Positions 36,345 through 44,879 of a stretch of 64,000 nt of DNA are shown piece by piece (within the stretch, counting starts at the first letter, position 1; each line of letters opens with the position of its first letter). The stretch spans positions 26,434 through 90,433 of the forward strand of contig DEYL01000054.1 of the NCBI GenBank assembly GCA_002364535.1, written 5' to 3'. The notes below the pieces were generated by a model that did not search any database, was not told the DNA's origin, and saw only the letters and a list, made by a program, of their open reading frames with translations. Source of the stretch: Flavobacteriaceae bacterium UBA3159. Its GTDB lineage: Bacteria; Bacteroidota; Bacteroidia; Flavobacteriales; Flavobacteriaceae. Made by a program: the position numbers and the translations under genes.

Positions 36345-36769
36345 TATTTCAAATCACTTACGTAATAGCCCATTTCTTCGTCAGCCATCATTAAGTCCCT
36401 ATCAATATAGACCGAACTGGGATAACCTTTATCCGGGTCGTACTCTGCCTCCAGCCTGTGCACCTTATCCTTTTCGGCTTCCTCTATTAGATCAAACAAT
36501 TGATCAATCGTTTGAATCCCCCAATGCTCATACTCATCATAGGAAGCTCCATCGACTTTTACTATTTTTCCATCGACAACTTGAACAGCCTTTGGAAGAG
36601 TAGCCTCCCTCCTGCAAAAACAAGAAATTTGAAAGGTATAGCTATAAGAATCAACGGCCAAGGCCTCCCATTTGTTTTTGCTAAGTTCAAAATCGTTGAG
36701 CGGCTCAATCTTTTTTTCGCTGCAATTCAACAATAAAAAAGCCAATAAATAAGTTTTTTTTTGAATCAT
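36341..36769 (-). CDS. DUF6174-like small lipoprotein
   Basis: The start is taken at 36769, 27 codons inside the longest frame, because it gives a lipoprotein signal (LLLNC, Cys16) and avoids overlap with the cytochrome maturation gene. The 142-residue product has the pattern typical of DUF6174: KWEALAVDSYSYTFQISCFCRRE near residue 35, VVDGKIV, then TIDQLFDLIEEA and the YDPDKGYPSSVYIDRD block. The CFC pair near residue 52 may form a disulfide. Function unknown. It overlaps the converging TerB-like gene by 4 bp. Confidence 0.75.
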   Translation of the reverse strand: MIQKKTYLLAFLLLNCSEKKIEPLNDFELSKNKWEALAVDSYSYTFQISCFCRREATLPKAVQVVDGKIVKVDGASYDEYEHWGIQTIDQLFDLIEEAEKDKVHRLEAEYDPDKGYPSSVYIDRDLMMADEEMGYYVSDLKY

Positions 36770-36822
36770 TAATTTAACTTTCAATAACCAAAAATTAGTG
36801 GATAAAAATAATCCCAGTTTGC

Positions 36823-39800
36823 CTATTTGAAAATCTTCTGATAACGCCAATAGGAAAAAGCTCCCAATAGTATAACCATAACGATGGAGTAATATACAAA
36901 ACTAGGGGTTATGATTTTGTCACCACTGGCATAGGAATGTAAACCGACCAAATAAAAATTCACCCCAAAATAGGTCATCAATATACTGGCAAAGGCGACT
37001 ATGCTCATAAAATTAAAAGTCCAATTCCCCCTCAATCCTGGAACAAATCGCATGTGAATCACAAAAGCGTAAATCAAAATACTGATCAAGGCCCAAGTCT
37101 CTTTGGGATCCCAACCCCAATAACGTCCCCAACTTTCATTGGCCCACATACCCCCCAGAAAATTTCCTATGGTAAGCATGATCAAACCAATAGTAAGGGA
37201 AAGTTCGTTGATGATGGTCAATTCCTTGATGTTCAAACCTATTTTTTCTTTGTTCTTGATACCGGCAATGGAAATCAAAAGAAGTGCAACCACCCCAATG
37301 ATCATACTGAGAGCAAAAGGCCCGTAACTACCTACGATCACAGCTACGTGGATCATCAACCAGTAACTATCAAGAACAGGCTGTAAATTTGCAATGGCCG
37401 GATCCATCCAATTCCAATGGGCAATCATCAGCACCATAGAGGAGACAAAAGCGGTAGCAGCTATGGTTAACTCAGATTTTCTTCCAAAAATCAATCCGAA
37501 AAACATGGTGGCCCAAGCCACATAGATCATGGATTCATAAGCATCACTCCAGGGGGCATGACCAGATATAAACCATCGGGCAATTAACCCTGATGTGTGT
37601 AACAGGAAAAGCAGTAGCAAACTGCCTTTCAAAACATTGATACTCAAATTCAAAATTTTACCTTCCCTAAAGATTTTAACAATCAGTAACATAAAAAGTA
37701 ACAATCCCGCATAGAGATACCAACTGAAAAGTTTTTTAAATATATCGTATCGATTGTAAAGAATTTCGGCTTCAATTTTATCTTTAGAAGGCATAACAGC
37801 ACCCCCAAATTTATTCTGAAACCCTTCAAGACTTTGCAATAGATTTTCGGCTTGGGCGAAGTCACCGTCGCTTCTGGCCAGCCTCAAAGCATTAAAATAA
37901 AGGGGTAAAATATTTTGGACGTAAAGGGAATCCTTTCCTTTAAAAGAAGCTTCATTCAGCTCGGGATAAGATACCCATTTGTTCGAAGGATCGCCGGGAA
38001 TCGGAAAAACCCTTAGGACTTTTCCTTCCAATGCAGCATATAAAAGGTTGACCCTCTTGTCTACCTCAATAAAATCCTTTTGAAACTGATTGGGAACTGC
38101 AGTACGATAGGCTTCCTCCAATTGAGAAGAAATTTTATAATTACCTTGGTTGTCAAAAAATGAAACCAATGAGGTGTATTTTTGTTTGGAATCTACCCCT
38201 ACAATTTTACGAAGACTGTCATTGCCTCGTTTAAGGTATATGATGGGGATATTGTACCAAAGGGCAGGGCTTTCAAAAATTGACATCATCACCTGATCTG
38301 CATTGAGCTCACCATAGTGGTCTTTTTTGCTGACCTTACGAAGCAATTCGGAAGAAAAAGTATTGGCCGGTTTCATTCGCCCACCCAGGTCTTGTATGAC
38401 CAAACTACCAAATTTTTGGGCATGTTCCTTGGCAATAGTATTGGCCCTGACCACGGAGTCAAAATCAAAGTTGTTTTGTGAGGCATGGTTATGGACTTGG
38501 GCATTTAAACCCACAGATCCTAATAAGAATAGAAGGCCAACGAGTGCTTTCTTTTTATTTTTGATCTTTTCCAAAGCAACAGACAAGTCTTTAAATCTGG
38601 TCTTCCCAAAAAAGAAAATACCTATCATACTTAAATAGAGAAGTATATAACCTGCATAGGTGATCCATGTCCCCCAAAAATCGTGATTGACGGATAGGAC
38701 TGTCCCCTTTTCATCAGGATCAAATGAGGCCTGAAAAAAACGATAGCCCTTGTGATCCAGAACATGATTCATATAGATATCATAATCGAAGGCATTTTGC
38801 TCTTCTACCGTTATTTTACTCATAAAAGAGGAGTAACTCTTTTCTGTACCGGGATACTTTTCTGCAATAAAATCGTTCAAACGAATGCTAAAAGGTAAAT
38901 CTAAGCGCTTAGAACCAAACCTTAAGTAAAAATCAAGTCCACCCAGTGTGATTTTTTTCATATTGTTAACAATTCCCTTACCTCCCAACAGGTTAATGGT
39001 TTCACTTTTTCCATTTGTAGCTACCTGGAGTCGCAATGCATCCTGAACTTCAGCGGCACCCTCCTCGGATTTTACCCAGTCAAATTTTCCTCTAAGTGGA
39101 GGTTCAGGAATGACAAACTGAAATCCTTGAAGGTTGTAAAGCGAACGCAATTGTAATTCCTGCTCATTGTCCTTCTCAACCGAACCGGATTGTTGATCAG
39201 CCATCCTGAGGTATGTCCCGTCAAAAGGCGTTGTTATATAATGTAGTCCTGCCTCTGAACGTATGTTGACAGCACCGGCAATGGGATTGTTTAAAGTAAA
39301 AATAATATTGTGGATGTTCGCAACCTCGCCTTCCTTGAGAGAATGGTCGTGACGGCTACCGTCTGAGGATTCGACAATAGTTAGATAACGTTCACCGGAA
39401 TCATCCAAAATCAATTGTTCACTGACATCCTCTGCATAATTTTCAAATCGGATGGAGAAGGGCTGACCGTTGAATTCATTTTCCCACTCAAAATCATTAT
39501 TGACATGCTCAGAAAAAAGAAAGTCTTTTTCTAAAGTTTTACGCTGGGGGACACCTTGGATCTCTCCCTCAATAAAAACAGTCAAATAGGTTTTATCGGA
39601 CAAAAAGGTGTTTTGGGCAGCTCCTTCGCGAATGGGCATGACCCCTTCGTATCCAAAATACCGGGTAATAAAGGCCCCAAAAATAGTTAAAATGAAAGAT
39701 AAATGGATCATGAGAATCGCCCACTTCTCCTTTTTTAACAATCTGTATTTGAAAATATTTCCAAAAAAATTAACCATAAAAAGGGCCAAAATCAATTCAA

Positions 39801-39951
39801 ACCACCATGCATTGTAAACCCATATTTTGGCGGTATCCGTACTGTACCAGCTTTCTATAAAGGTTCCAAATGCCATTGCTGAGGAAAAAGCAATAAACAA
39901 CAAAGCCATCAACTGGTTCGAAAATAAATATTTAAGGATTTTTTCTTTCAT
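36823..39951 (-). CDS. ccsBA: CcsB-CcsA fusion, cytochrome c maturation (System II)
   Basis: A 1042-residue inner-membrane protein that exports haem and attaches it to apocytochromes c. The ATG at 39951 is preferred to a GTG five codons upstream. The N-terminal half is ResB-like (four helices, with a long periplasmic domain at about residues 110-420 and a helix near 435), the middle holds another periplasmic stretch, and the C-terminal part is CcsA with the haem-binding tryptophan-rich motif ESWGRYWGWDPKETW near residue 960 and flanking His residues in transmembrane helices. The fusion is characteristic of Bacteroidota and epsilonproteobacteria. It appears to be a single-gene unit. Confidence 0.93.
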   Translation of the reverse strand: MKEKILKYLFSNQLMALLFIAFSSAMAFGTFIESWYSTDTAKIWVYNAWWFELILALFMVNFFGNIFKYRLLKKEKWAILMIHLSFILTIFGAFITRYFGYEGVMPIREGAAQNTFLSDKTYLTVFIEGEIQGVPQRKTLEKDFLFSEHVNNDFEWENEFNGQPFSIRFENYAEDVSEQLILDDSGERYLTIVESSDGSRHDHSLKEGEVANIHNIIFTLNNPIAGAVNIRSEAGLHYITTPFDGTYLRMADQQSGSVEKDNEQELQLRSLYNLQGFQFVIPEPPLRGKFDWVKSEEGAAEVQDALRLQVATNGKSETINLLGGKGIVNNMKKITLGGLDFYLRFGSKRLDLPFSIRLNDFIAEKYPGTEKSYSSFMSKITVEEQNAFDYDIYMNHVLDHKGYRFFQASFDPDEKGTVLSVNHDFWGTWITYAGYILLYLSMIGIFFFGKTRFKDLSVALEKIKNKKKALVGLLFLLGSVGLNAQVHNHASQNNFDFDSVVRANTIAKEHAQKFGSLVIQDLGGRMKPANTFSSELLRKVSKKDHYGELNADQVMMSIFESPALWYNIPIIYLKRGNDSLRKIVGVDSKQKYTSLVSFFDNQGNYKISSQLEEAYRTAVPNQFQKDFIEVDKRVNLLYAALEGKVLRVFPIPGDPSNKWVSYPELNEASFKGKDSLYVQNILPLYFNALRLARSDGDFAQAENLLQSLEGFQNKFGGAVMPSKDKIEAEILYNRYDIFKKLFSWYLYAGLLLFMLLIVKIFREGKILNLSINVLKGSLLLLFLLHTSGLIARWFISGHAPWSDAYESMIYVAWATMFFGLIFGRKSELTIAATAFVSSMVLMIAHWNWMDPAIANLQPVLDSYWLMIHVAVIVGSYGPFALSMIIGVVALLLISIAGIKNKEKIGLNIKELTIINELSLTIGLIMLTIGNFLGGMWANESWGRYWGWDPKETWALISILIYAFVIHMRFVPGLRGNWTFNFMSIVAFASILMTYFGVNFYLVGLHSYASGDKIITPSFVYYSIVMVILLGAFSYWRYQKIFK

Positions 39952-40102
39952 CTCAATCTTCACCACATCATTTGCAGTGCAAAGATATCGGTTGAAATTG
40001 AATTATTATAACTTCAAAAGACCAAATTGTTGATCAAAAAAATGGTTTCTGTTAACAATCCAATCATCAGCACCTTAAACAAAACTTCCTTTTTAAATTG
40101 GC

Positions 40103-40255
40103 CTAGAAAACTGCCAGATAACTAATGGCCGCCGACACACAAATTAGTATTTGAAAAAAAAAATGAAGGGTTTCCTTGCTGGTGATGAAATATGTCGCAA
40201 AAGATCCAAAGGAGGTCAACACAATGATGGAGATGGGGATCACAAATAAAACCAA
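40103..40255 (-). CDS. Possible 50-residue membrane peptide, TTG start
   Basis: The 400-bp gap between the divergent ccsBA and DUF2520 genes holds a minus-strand frame open from about 40346 to the TAG at 40103. No ATG is in frame; TTG at 40255 gives 50 residues with two hydrophobic segments (LFVIPISIIVLTSFGSF and QILICVSAAISYLAVF) split by a polar KET loop. The pattern is that of a small two-helix membrane protein. It may be a real small gene, a remnant, or chance in AT-rich DNA. The rest of the gap shows no other gene; it contains the upstream regions of both flanking genes. Confidence 0.3.
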   Translation of the reverse strand: MVLFVIPISIIVLTSFGSFATYFITSKETLHFFFQILICVSAAISYLAVF

Positions 40256-40351
40256 GTAAAGAATTGATTGCGGAGGGAAAAGTAGATGATTATAACAATA
40301 TGATTTAGATATCTTAAAGTTAAGAAAAATATCTTTATGTATTTTTGATCA

Positions 40352-41107
40352 ATGAGAAAAGTTATTTTGATTGGAGCGGGCCATTTGGCTTTTCATTTCT
40401 ATAGGCAATTCTTGACCTGTAGGGAAGTAAATTTGATCCAGTGGTACAACAGATCGCTGGAAAAAATTGATTTTGCACAATCAAAAGTAGCGGTGACCAA
40501 CCAACTGTCTCAACTCAAAACTGCCGATTTATACTTGATCTGTGTCAGTGATGATGCTATTAAATCCGTCAGTGAAAATATTCAAAACGATGGATTGATC
40601 GCCCACTGTGCCGGAGGGGTTCCTCTAAACCGACTGTGCGGACCGTCAAGAAAAGCCGTATTTTACCCCCTACAAAGCTTTACAAAAGGGCGTGATTTGA
40701 GTTTCAACAAGCTTACTTTTTGCATCGAAACCTCCCATCCCAAAGATCAAATCCTTCTTGAAGATTTGGCCAAAGCACTAGGTGGAGTTACCCATGAGTT
40801 TAACAGTGATAAAAGAGCCCAAATGCATATGATTGCTGTATTGATAAATAATTTTGGAAACCATCTACTACATCTAGGAAGTGAACTTTCTAAAAAACAC
40901 AACATACCTTTCCATATTTTCAGTCTCTTGATAAAAGAAACTTATCAAAAAGCACTGGATAACGGTCCTGAAAATTCCCAAACTGGTCCTGCCTCTAGAC
41001 ATGACCAAAAAACCATAAATAAACATTTGGAGATGCTCACAGATTACGATTTAAAAAAACTATACCTAAATTTGACTACTTCAATTCAAAAAAAACATGA
41101 GCGATAA
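40352..41107 (+). CDS. Rossmann-like and DUF2520 domain protein
   Basis: A 251-residue protein with an N-terminal nucleotide-binding Rossmann domain (VILIGAGHLAFHF, residues about 4-16; LICVSDDAI near 69) and a C-terminal all-helical DUF2520 domain (about 125-245, with QMHMIAVLINNFGNHL and GPASRHD). The architecture resembles ketopantoate reductase or F420-dependent NADP reductase relatives; the reaction is unknown. It overlaps the KdsC-like gene by 11 bp and is followed by Maf, a cluster widespread in flavobacteria. Confidence 0.85.
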   Translation: MRKVILIGAGHLAFHFYRQFLTCREVNLIQWYNRSLEKIDFAQSKVAVTNQLSQLKTADLYLICVSDDAIKSVSENIQNDGLIAHCAGGVPLNRLCGPSRKAVFYPLQSFTKGRDLSFNKLTFCIETSHPKDQILLEDLAKALGGVTHEFNSDKRAQMHMIAVLINNFGNHLLHLGSELSKKHNIPFHIFSLLIKETYQKALDNGPENSQTGPASRHDQKTINKHLEMLTDYDLKKLYLNLTTSIQKKHER

Positions 41108-41606
41108 GAACTACAAAAACCTACTGAATACTGTTTCTACATTTGTCTTCGATGTTGATGGTGTGATGAACAATGGAAAATTAATGATAACCACCGAAGG
41201 GGAAATGTATCGGGAAATGAATACTCGTGATGGCTTTGCCATCAAATATGCCATAATAAAAGGCTATAAAATCGCTATCATATCGGGAGGCACCAATGAG
41301 GGGGTAAGAAAAAGACTCGAACTACTTGGGGTTGATAAAGTCTATTTGGGCACACTCGAAAAAGACATTGCTTTTGATGATTTTGTCAAAAACTACGATA
41401 TCGATCCTGAAGAAGTGCTTTACATGGGTGATGACATACCGGATTTATCTGTATTGGAAAAGGTAGGCGTGGCTACCTGCCCTCAGGATGCCGTCGCCGA
41501 TGTCAAAAAGATTGTGGATTATGTATCCCACAAAAAAGGAGGCGATGGATGTGTCAGAGAGATCATAGAACAGGTCATGAGGGTACAAAATAAATGGGGT
41601 TTTTAA
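41097..41606 (+). CDS. kdsC: KdsC-type HAD phosphatase (KDO-8-phosphate phosphatase)
   Basis: A 169-residue C0-type HAD phosphatase without a cap domain, expected to hydrolyse 3-deoxy-D-manno-octulosonate 8-phosphate in the lipopolysaccharide Kdo pathway as a tetramer. Motif I is FDVDGVMNNG (the family more often has LTDG), motif II is IISGGT, and motif III is YMGDDIPDL. Length is that of KdsC/YrbI. It overlaps the DUF2520 gene by 11 bp and lies 24 bp before maf. Confidence 0.88.
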   Translation: MSDKNYKNLLNTVSTFVFDVDGVMNNGKLMITTEGEMYREMNTRDGFAIKYAIIKGYKIAIISGGTNEGVRKRLELLGVDKVYLGTLEKDIAFDDFVKNYDIDPEEVLYMGDDIPDLSVLEKVGVATCPQDAVADVKKIVDYVSHKKGGDGCVREIIEQVMRVQNKWGF

Positions 41607-41630
41607 TAAATAAATCAGTAGTCTAAAACG

Positions 41631-42215
41631 ATGATTCCCTTCAACGATTATCAAATTATACTGGCTTCTAGTTCACCCAGGAGGAAGGATTTTTTAGAAA
41701 GCTTGAGTATTCCGTTTACCATCAAAACCCATCAGGTTGATGAAACCTTTCCCCCAGAACTTAAGGGAAAGAAAATAGTCGAGTTTATCGTCCGACAAAA
41801 AAGCGCTCCTTTTATCAACTCCCTCCGCCCAAAGCAAATTGTCATTACCGCAGACACCATCGTTTGGTGTGAGAATCGATATCTGGGAAAACCAGAAAAC
41901 AAAAAAGTAGCCAAAGAGATGTTGAAATTTCTGTCTGGAAAATCGCACGAGGTCATTACATCAGTAGGTTTTCTAACCAGCCAAAAATTTGAAATGATAA
42001 CAGAGGCCACAAAAGTTTATTTCAAAAACTTTACGGATCAAGAAATCGATCATTATATCGAGGAGGCATCACCTTTAGACAAAGCCGGAGCCTATGGCAT
42101 TCAGGATTGGATTGGGGCCATAGGGGTTACCCATATCGAAGGTAGCTACACCAATGTGGTTGGACTCCCTCTCGCTCAAGTAAAGGACAAATTATCAATT
42201 TTGGTTCAGGAGTAA
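41631..42215 (+). CDS. maf: Maf-family nucleoside triphosphate pyrophosphatase
   Basis: A 194-residue cytoplasmic protein with the Maf start ILASSSPRRKDFL (residues about 10-22), the VDETFPPE block, ITADTIVWCE near 72 and the DKAGAYGIQDWIGAIG block near 148. Maf proteins hydrolyse non-canonical or canonical nucleoside triphosphates (dTTP, UTP, CTP analogues) and are linked to septum control. It is the third gene of the DUF2520-kdsC-maf group. Confidence 0.93.
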   Translation: MIPFNDYQIILASSSPRRKDFLESLSIPFTIKTHQVDETFPPELKGKKIVEFIVRQKSAPFINSLRPKQIVITADTIVWCENRYLGKPENKKVAKEMLKFLSGKSHEVITSVGFLTSQKFEMITEATKVYFKNFTDQEIDHYIEEASPLDKAGAYGIQDWIGAIGVTHIEGSYTNVVGLPLAQVKDKLSILVQE

Positions 42216-42312
42216 TGAGTCAACTGGATCAAAAATCGTATTTTGTGGAAGCATAACCGACAATTGAATTCCAATATATAATATTGACTCGTTAGAGCTA
42301 CTTCAGCACAAC

Positions 42313-44787
42313 ATGAAACTTCGCAGTTGCTTTTTACCCTCCCAAACCAGATTACCAAAACCTTTTATTCTTTTGTTATTACTGATTTTTTGGATGAATT
42401 CGTCCAGTGCACAATCCTCCTCTGACATCTTTAAACAACTCAAGAAATTAAATTTTTTGGGTTCAGTACTCTATCTTGCTGCCCATCCCGATGATGAGAA
42501 CACACGAGTAATCTCTTATTTTTCCAATCATGTATTGGCCCGAACAGCATACCTGTCCATGACCCGGGGTGATGGAGGTCAAAACCTCATCGGAGCGGAA
42601 CTTCGTGAAGCACTGGGATTGATTCGAACACAAGAACTATTGGCGGCCCGGAAAATCGATGGAGGGACTCAGTTTTTTACTATGGCCAATGATTTTGGAT
42701 ATTCTAAAAATCCAAAAGAAACACTTTCCATTTGGGATAAAGATAAGGTTTTGGTGCAAACCATTGCCCGTATCCAAAAATTCAAACCCGATATCATCAT
42801 CAACCGATTCAATAGCGGAAGCTCCGGCAGAACACACGGACACCATACCGCATCGGCCATGATCAGTGAATGGGCTTTTGAACAATTACATACAGATCAG
42901 ACTGCGTGGCACCCCCAACGCCTGTTCCACAATACCTCATGGTATTTTTATGGCAGTCGAGAAAATTTTGAAAAAGCCAACAAAAAAGGCATGCTGGCCA
43001 TCGATACGGGTGTTTTTGATCCCCTATCCGGAAAAACCAATTCAGAAATTGCCGCATTGAGTAGAAGCCAGCACAAGTCGCAGGGCTTTGGCAGTGCTGC
43101 AGCCCTCGGCGAAAGAATGGAATACTTGGAATTGATCAAGGGAAAAGAATTGACCCTCAATGACCCTTTCGAAGGCATCAACACCCAATGGTCAAGAGTA
43201 AAAGAGGGGGCTCCTATTGGAAAAGCCATTGAAAAAATCATTGAAGATTTTGATTTCTCTGCCCCCTACAAAAGTGTGGTTCCATTACTTGAAGTAAAAG
43301 CAATGATCATGGAACTACAGGACGAACATTGGAAAAGTGTCAAAAACGAGGAAGTCGATACCCTTATTCTTAACTGCTTGGGAATCGAACTTCAACTCAA
43401 TTCAAATATGCCTTATGGAGTTTTGGGAGAAGAACTCCAAATCAAAGTTTTGGTCAACAATCCCAGCCCCCTGTCTGTGAGTTTAAATGGCATACAATGG
43501 AAAGACCAGTCGTATGATTTAAATAAAAGGCTCAAGACCAACCAGCTTTTCAATAAAAGCTTCAAAACTAAAGTATCCGGGTCCATCAGCAGTCCCTACT
43601 GGCTCATTCAAAAAGGCAGCCAAGGAATGTATACCACCGACAAAACAGAATGGATTGGGGCCGCAAAATCCCCGGTTGCCTACATTGCTGAACTCAGCTT
43701 TTCCATCAAAGGAAAAAAGCTAAAAATACGTTTGCCGCTTGAATTCAGAAGGACTGACCCGGTAAGAGGGGAAGTGGTTACACCATTTCACATCCTCCCG
43801 GAGGGCAGTCTGCAACTCGAAGCCCCCGTCTTTCTTTTCTCTACAGGTGAGAGTCGTAGGGTAAAAGTGAGTGTCAAAAATTTAGGCCCCTCTATTGAGG
43901 GAACACTAAAATTACAAAGCCCGGGATCATGGGAATTTAATCCAAAGTCTATTCAGGTGGCCATTAAGGGCAAGGGAAATCAAAGCGATTATTATTTTGA
44001 CATCAAAGCGCCTTTAGAAACTACCGTAGGGTACTTAAAACCCTTACTTCAAACCCAAACAAAAACCTTGGGGGCCTCCCTTAAAGAGATCGCTTACAAC
44101 CATATCCCCGAACAATATCTAGTTTCCCCTGCCCAATCCAAAGTGGTGGCTTTAAATTTAAAAACCGGGGTAGAAAAAGTTGCTTATATCGAAGGTGCTG
44201 GAGACAACATCCCACAAAGTTTAACTGCCTTAGGGGTCGAGGTAGAAATATTAAAAGCCAAAAATATAACCTTCGAAAAATTGAACCCTTTTGATTCGGT
44301 TATCCTGGGTATCAGGGCCTTTAATGTTAAAGATGCTTTGGCTTACAAAAACAAGATCCTTTGGAAATATGTTGCGGCCGGTGGAAACCTTTTGATCCAA
44401 TACAACACAAGCAGAAGATTAAAAACCAAAAAACTGACTCCCTTTACTTTAAACATCTCAAGAGATCGTGTGTCTAGTGAAAGTGCCGAAGTTCATATCA
44501 TCAATCCAAAACATCCGATTTTTAATTATCCAAATAAAATTACAGCCCAAGATTTTGAAGACTGGGTTCAAGAAAGAGGCTTGTATTTTCCCAATCAATG
44601 GGATCCGCAATTTACCCCTCTATTACAAATGAATGATGTTGGGGAATCTCCCAAAAAAGGTTCTCTGTTAGTTTCCAACTATGGTAAAGGTAGGATCGTT
44701 TATACTGGCTTAAGTTTCTTCCGACAACTTCCTGCGGGTGTACCCGGAGCCTATCGGTTGTTCTTTAACCTTATTGCAAAACCATGA
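42313..44787 (+). CDS. Secreted PIG-L family deacetylase, large
   Basis: An 824-residue protein with a long signal region (hydrophobic residues 18-30, ending SSAQ). The N-terminal PIG-L/LmbE domain has the zinc motif AAHPDDE (residues 56-62) and a late GHHTAS motif near 178, with RTQELLAARKIDGG between. The remaining 500 residues form beta-rich domains and a C-terminal region with glutamine-amidotransferase-like features (SVILGIRAFN near 660, GGNLLIQYN, GRIVYTGLSFFRQLP). Such enzymes deacetylate N-acetyl sugars or related conjugates. It is coupled by an ATGA overlap to a 31-codon peptide gene and then to a sodium symporter, suggesting that the product is imported. Confidence 0.85.
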   Translation: MKLRSCFLPSQTRLPKPFILLLLLIFWMNSSSAQSSSDIFKQLKKLNFLGSVLYLAAHPDDENTRVISYFSNHVLARTAYLSMTRGDGGQNLIGAELREALGLIRTQELLAARKIDGGTQFFTMANDFGYSKNPKETLSIWDKDKVLVQTIARIQKFKPDIIINRFNSGSSGRTHGHHTASAMISEWAFEQLHTDQTAWHPQRLFHNTSWYFYGSRENFEKANKKGMLAIDTGVFDPLSGKTNSEIAALSRSQHKSQGFGSAAALGERMEYLELIKGKELTLNDPFEGINTQWSRVKEGAPIGKAIEKIIEDFDFSAPYKSVVPLLEVKAMIMELQDEHWKSVKNEEVDTLILNCLGIELQLNSNMPYGVLGEELQIKVLVNNPSPLSVSLNGIQWKDQSYDLNKRLKTNQLFNKSFKTKVSGSISSPYWLIQKGSQGMYTTDKTEWIGAAKSPVAYIAELSFSIKGKKLKIRLPLEFRRTDPVRGEVVTPFHILPEGSLQLEAPVFLFSTGESRRVKVSVKNLGPSIEGTLKLQSPGSWEFNPKSIQVAIKGKGNQSDYYFDIKAPLETTVGYLKPLLQTQTKTLGASLKEIAYNHIPEQYLVSPAQSKVVALNLKTGVEKVAYIEGAGDNIPQSLTALGVEVEILKAKNITFEKLNPFDSVILGIRAFNVKDALAYKNKILWKYVAAGGNLLIQYNTSRRLKTKKLTPFTLNISRDRVSSESAEVHIINPKHPIFNYPNKITAQDFEDWVQERGLYFPNQWDPQFTPLLQMNDVGESPKKGSLLVSNYGKGRIVYTGLSFFRQLPAGVPGAYRLFFNLIAKP

Positions 44788-44879
44788 AAAAAGAATTGCC
44801 TAAAATATATTGTATACTGCTGTTGACACAATTATTTTTTTGGAGTTTTTTTTATCTGTTTATGAAAATTTTTAGTTAA
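44784..44879 (+). CDS. 31-residue single-helix membrane peptide between deacetylase and symporter
   Basis: The ATG overlaps the deacetylase stop (ATGA at 44784-44787) and the TAA overlaps the symporter ATG (TAATG at 44877-44881), so the short frame exactly bridges its neighbours. The peptide begins MKKELPK and then has one hydrophobic helix (YCILLLTQLFFWSFFYLF), with a positively charged N-terminus. The arrangement suggests translational coupling and a possible accessory subunit of the symporter. No family is recognised. The length is short enough that chance remains possible, but both overlaps are in frame. Confidence 0.6.
   Translation: MKKELPKIYCILLLTQLFFWSFFYLFMKIFS

Noticed and set aside
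39952..39966. Upstream GTG start for ccsBA
   Set aside because: The ATG five codons later gives a better N-terminus and GTG adds only a short charged extension.
40340..40347. TATTTTTG -7-like sequence 4 bp before the DUF2520 ATG, suggesting a leaderless mRNA
   Set aside because: No -33 TTG at a suitable distance, and T-rich matches to TAnnTTTG are frequent in this DNA.
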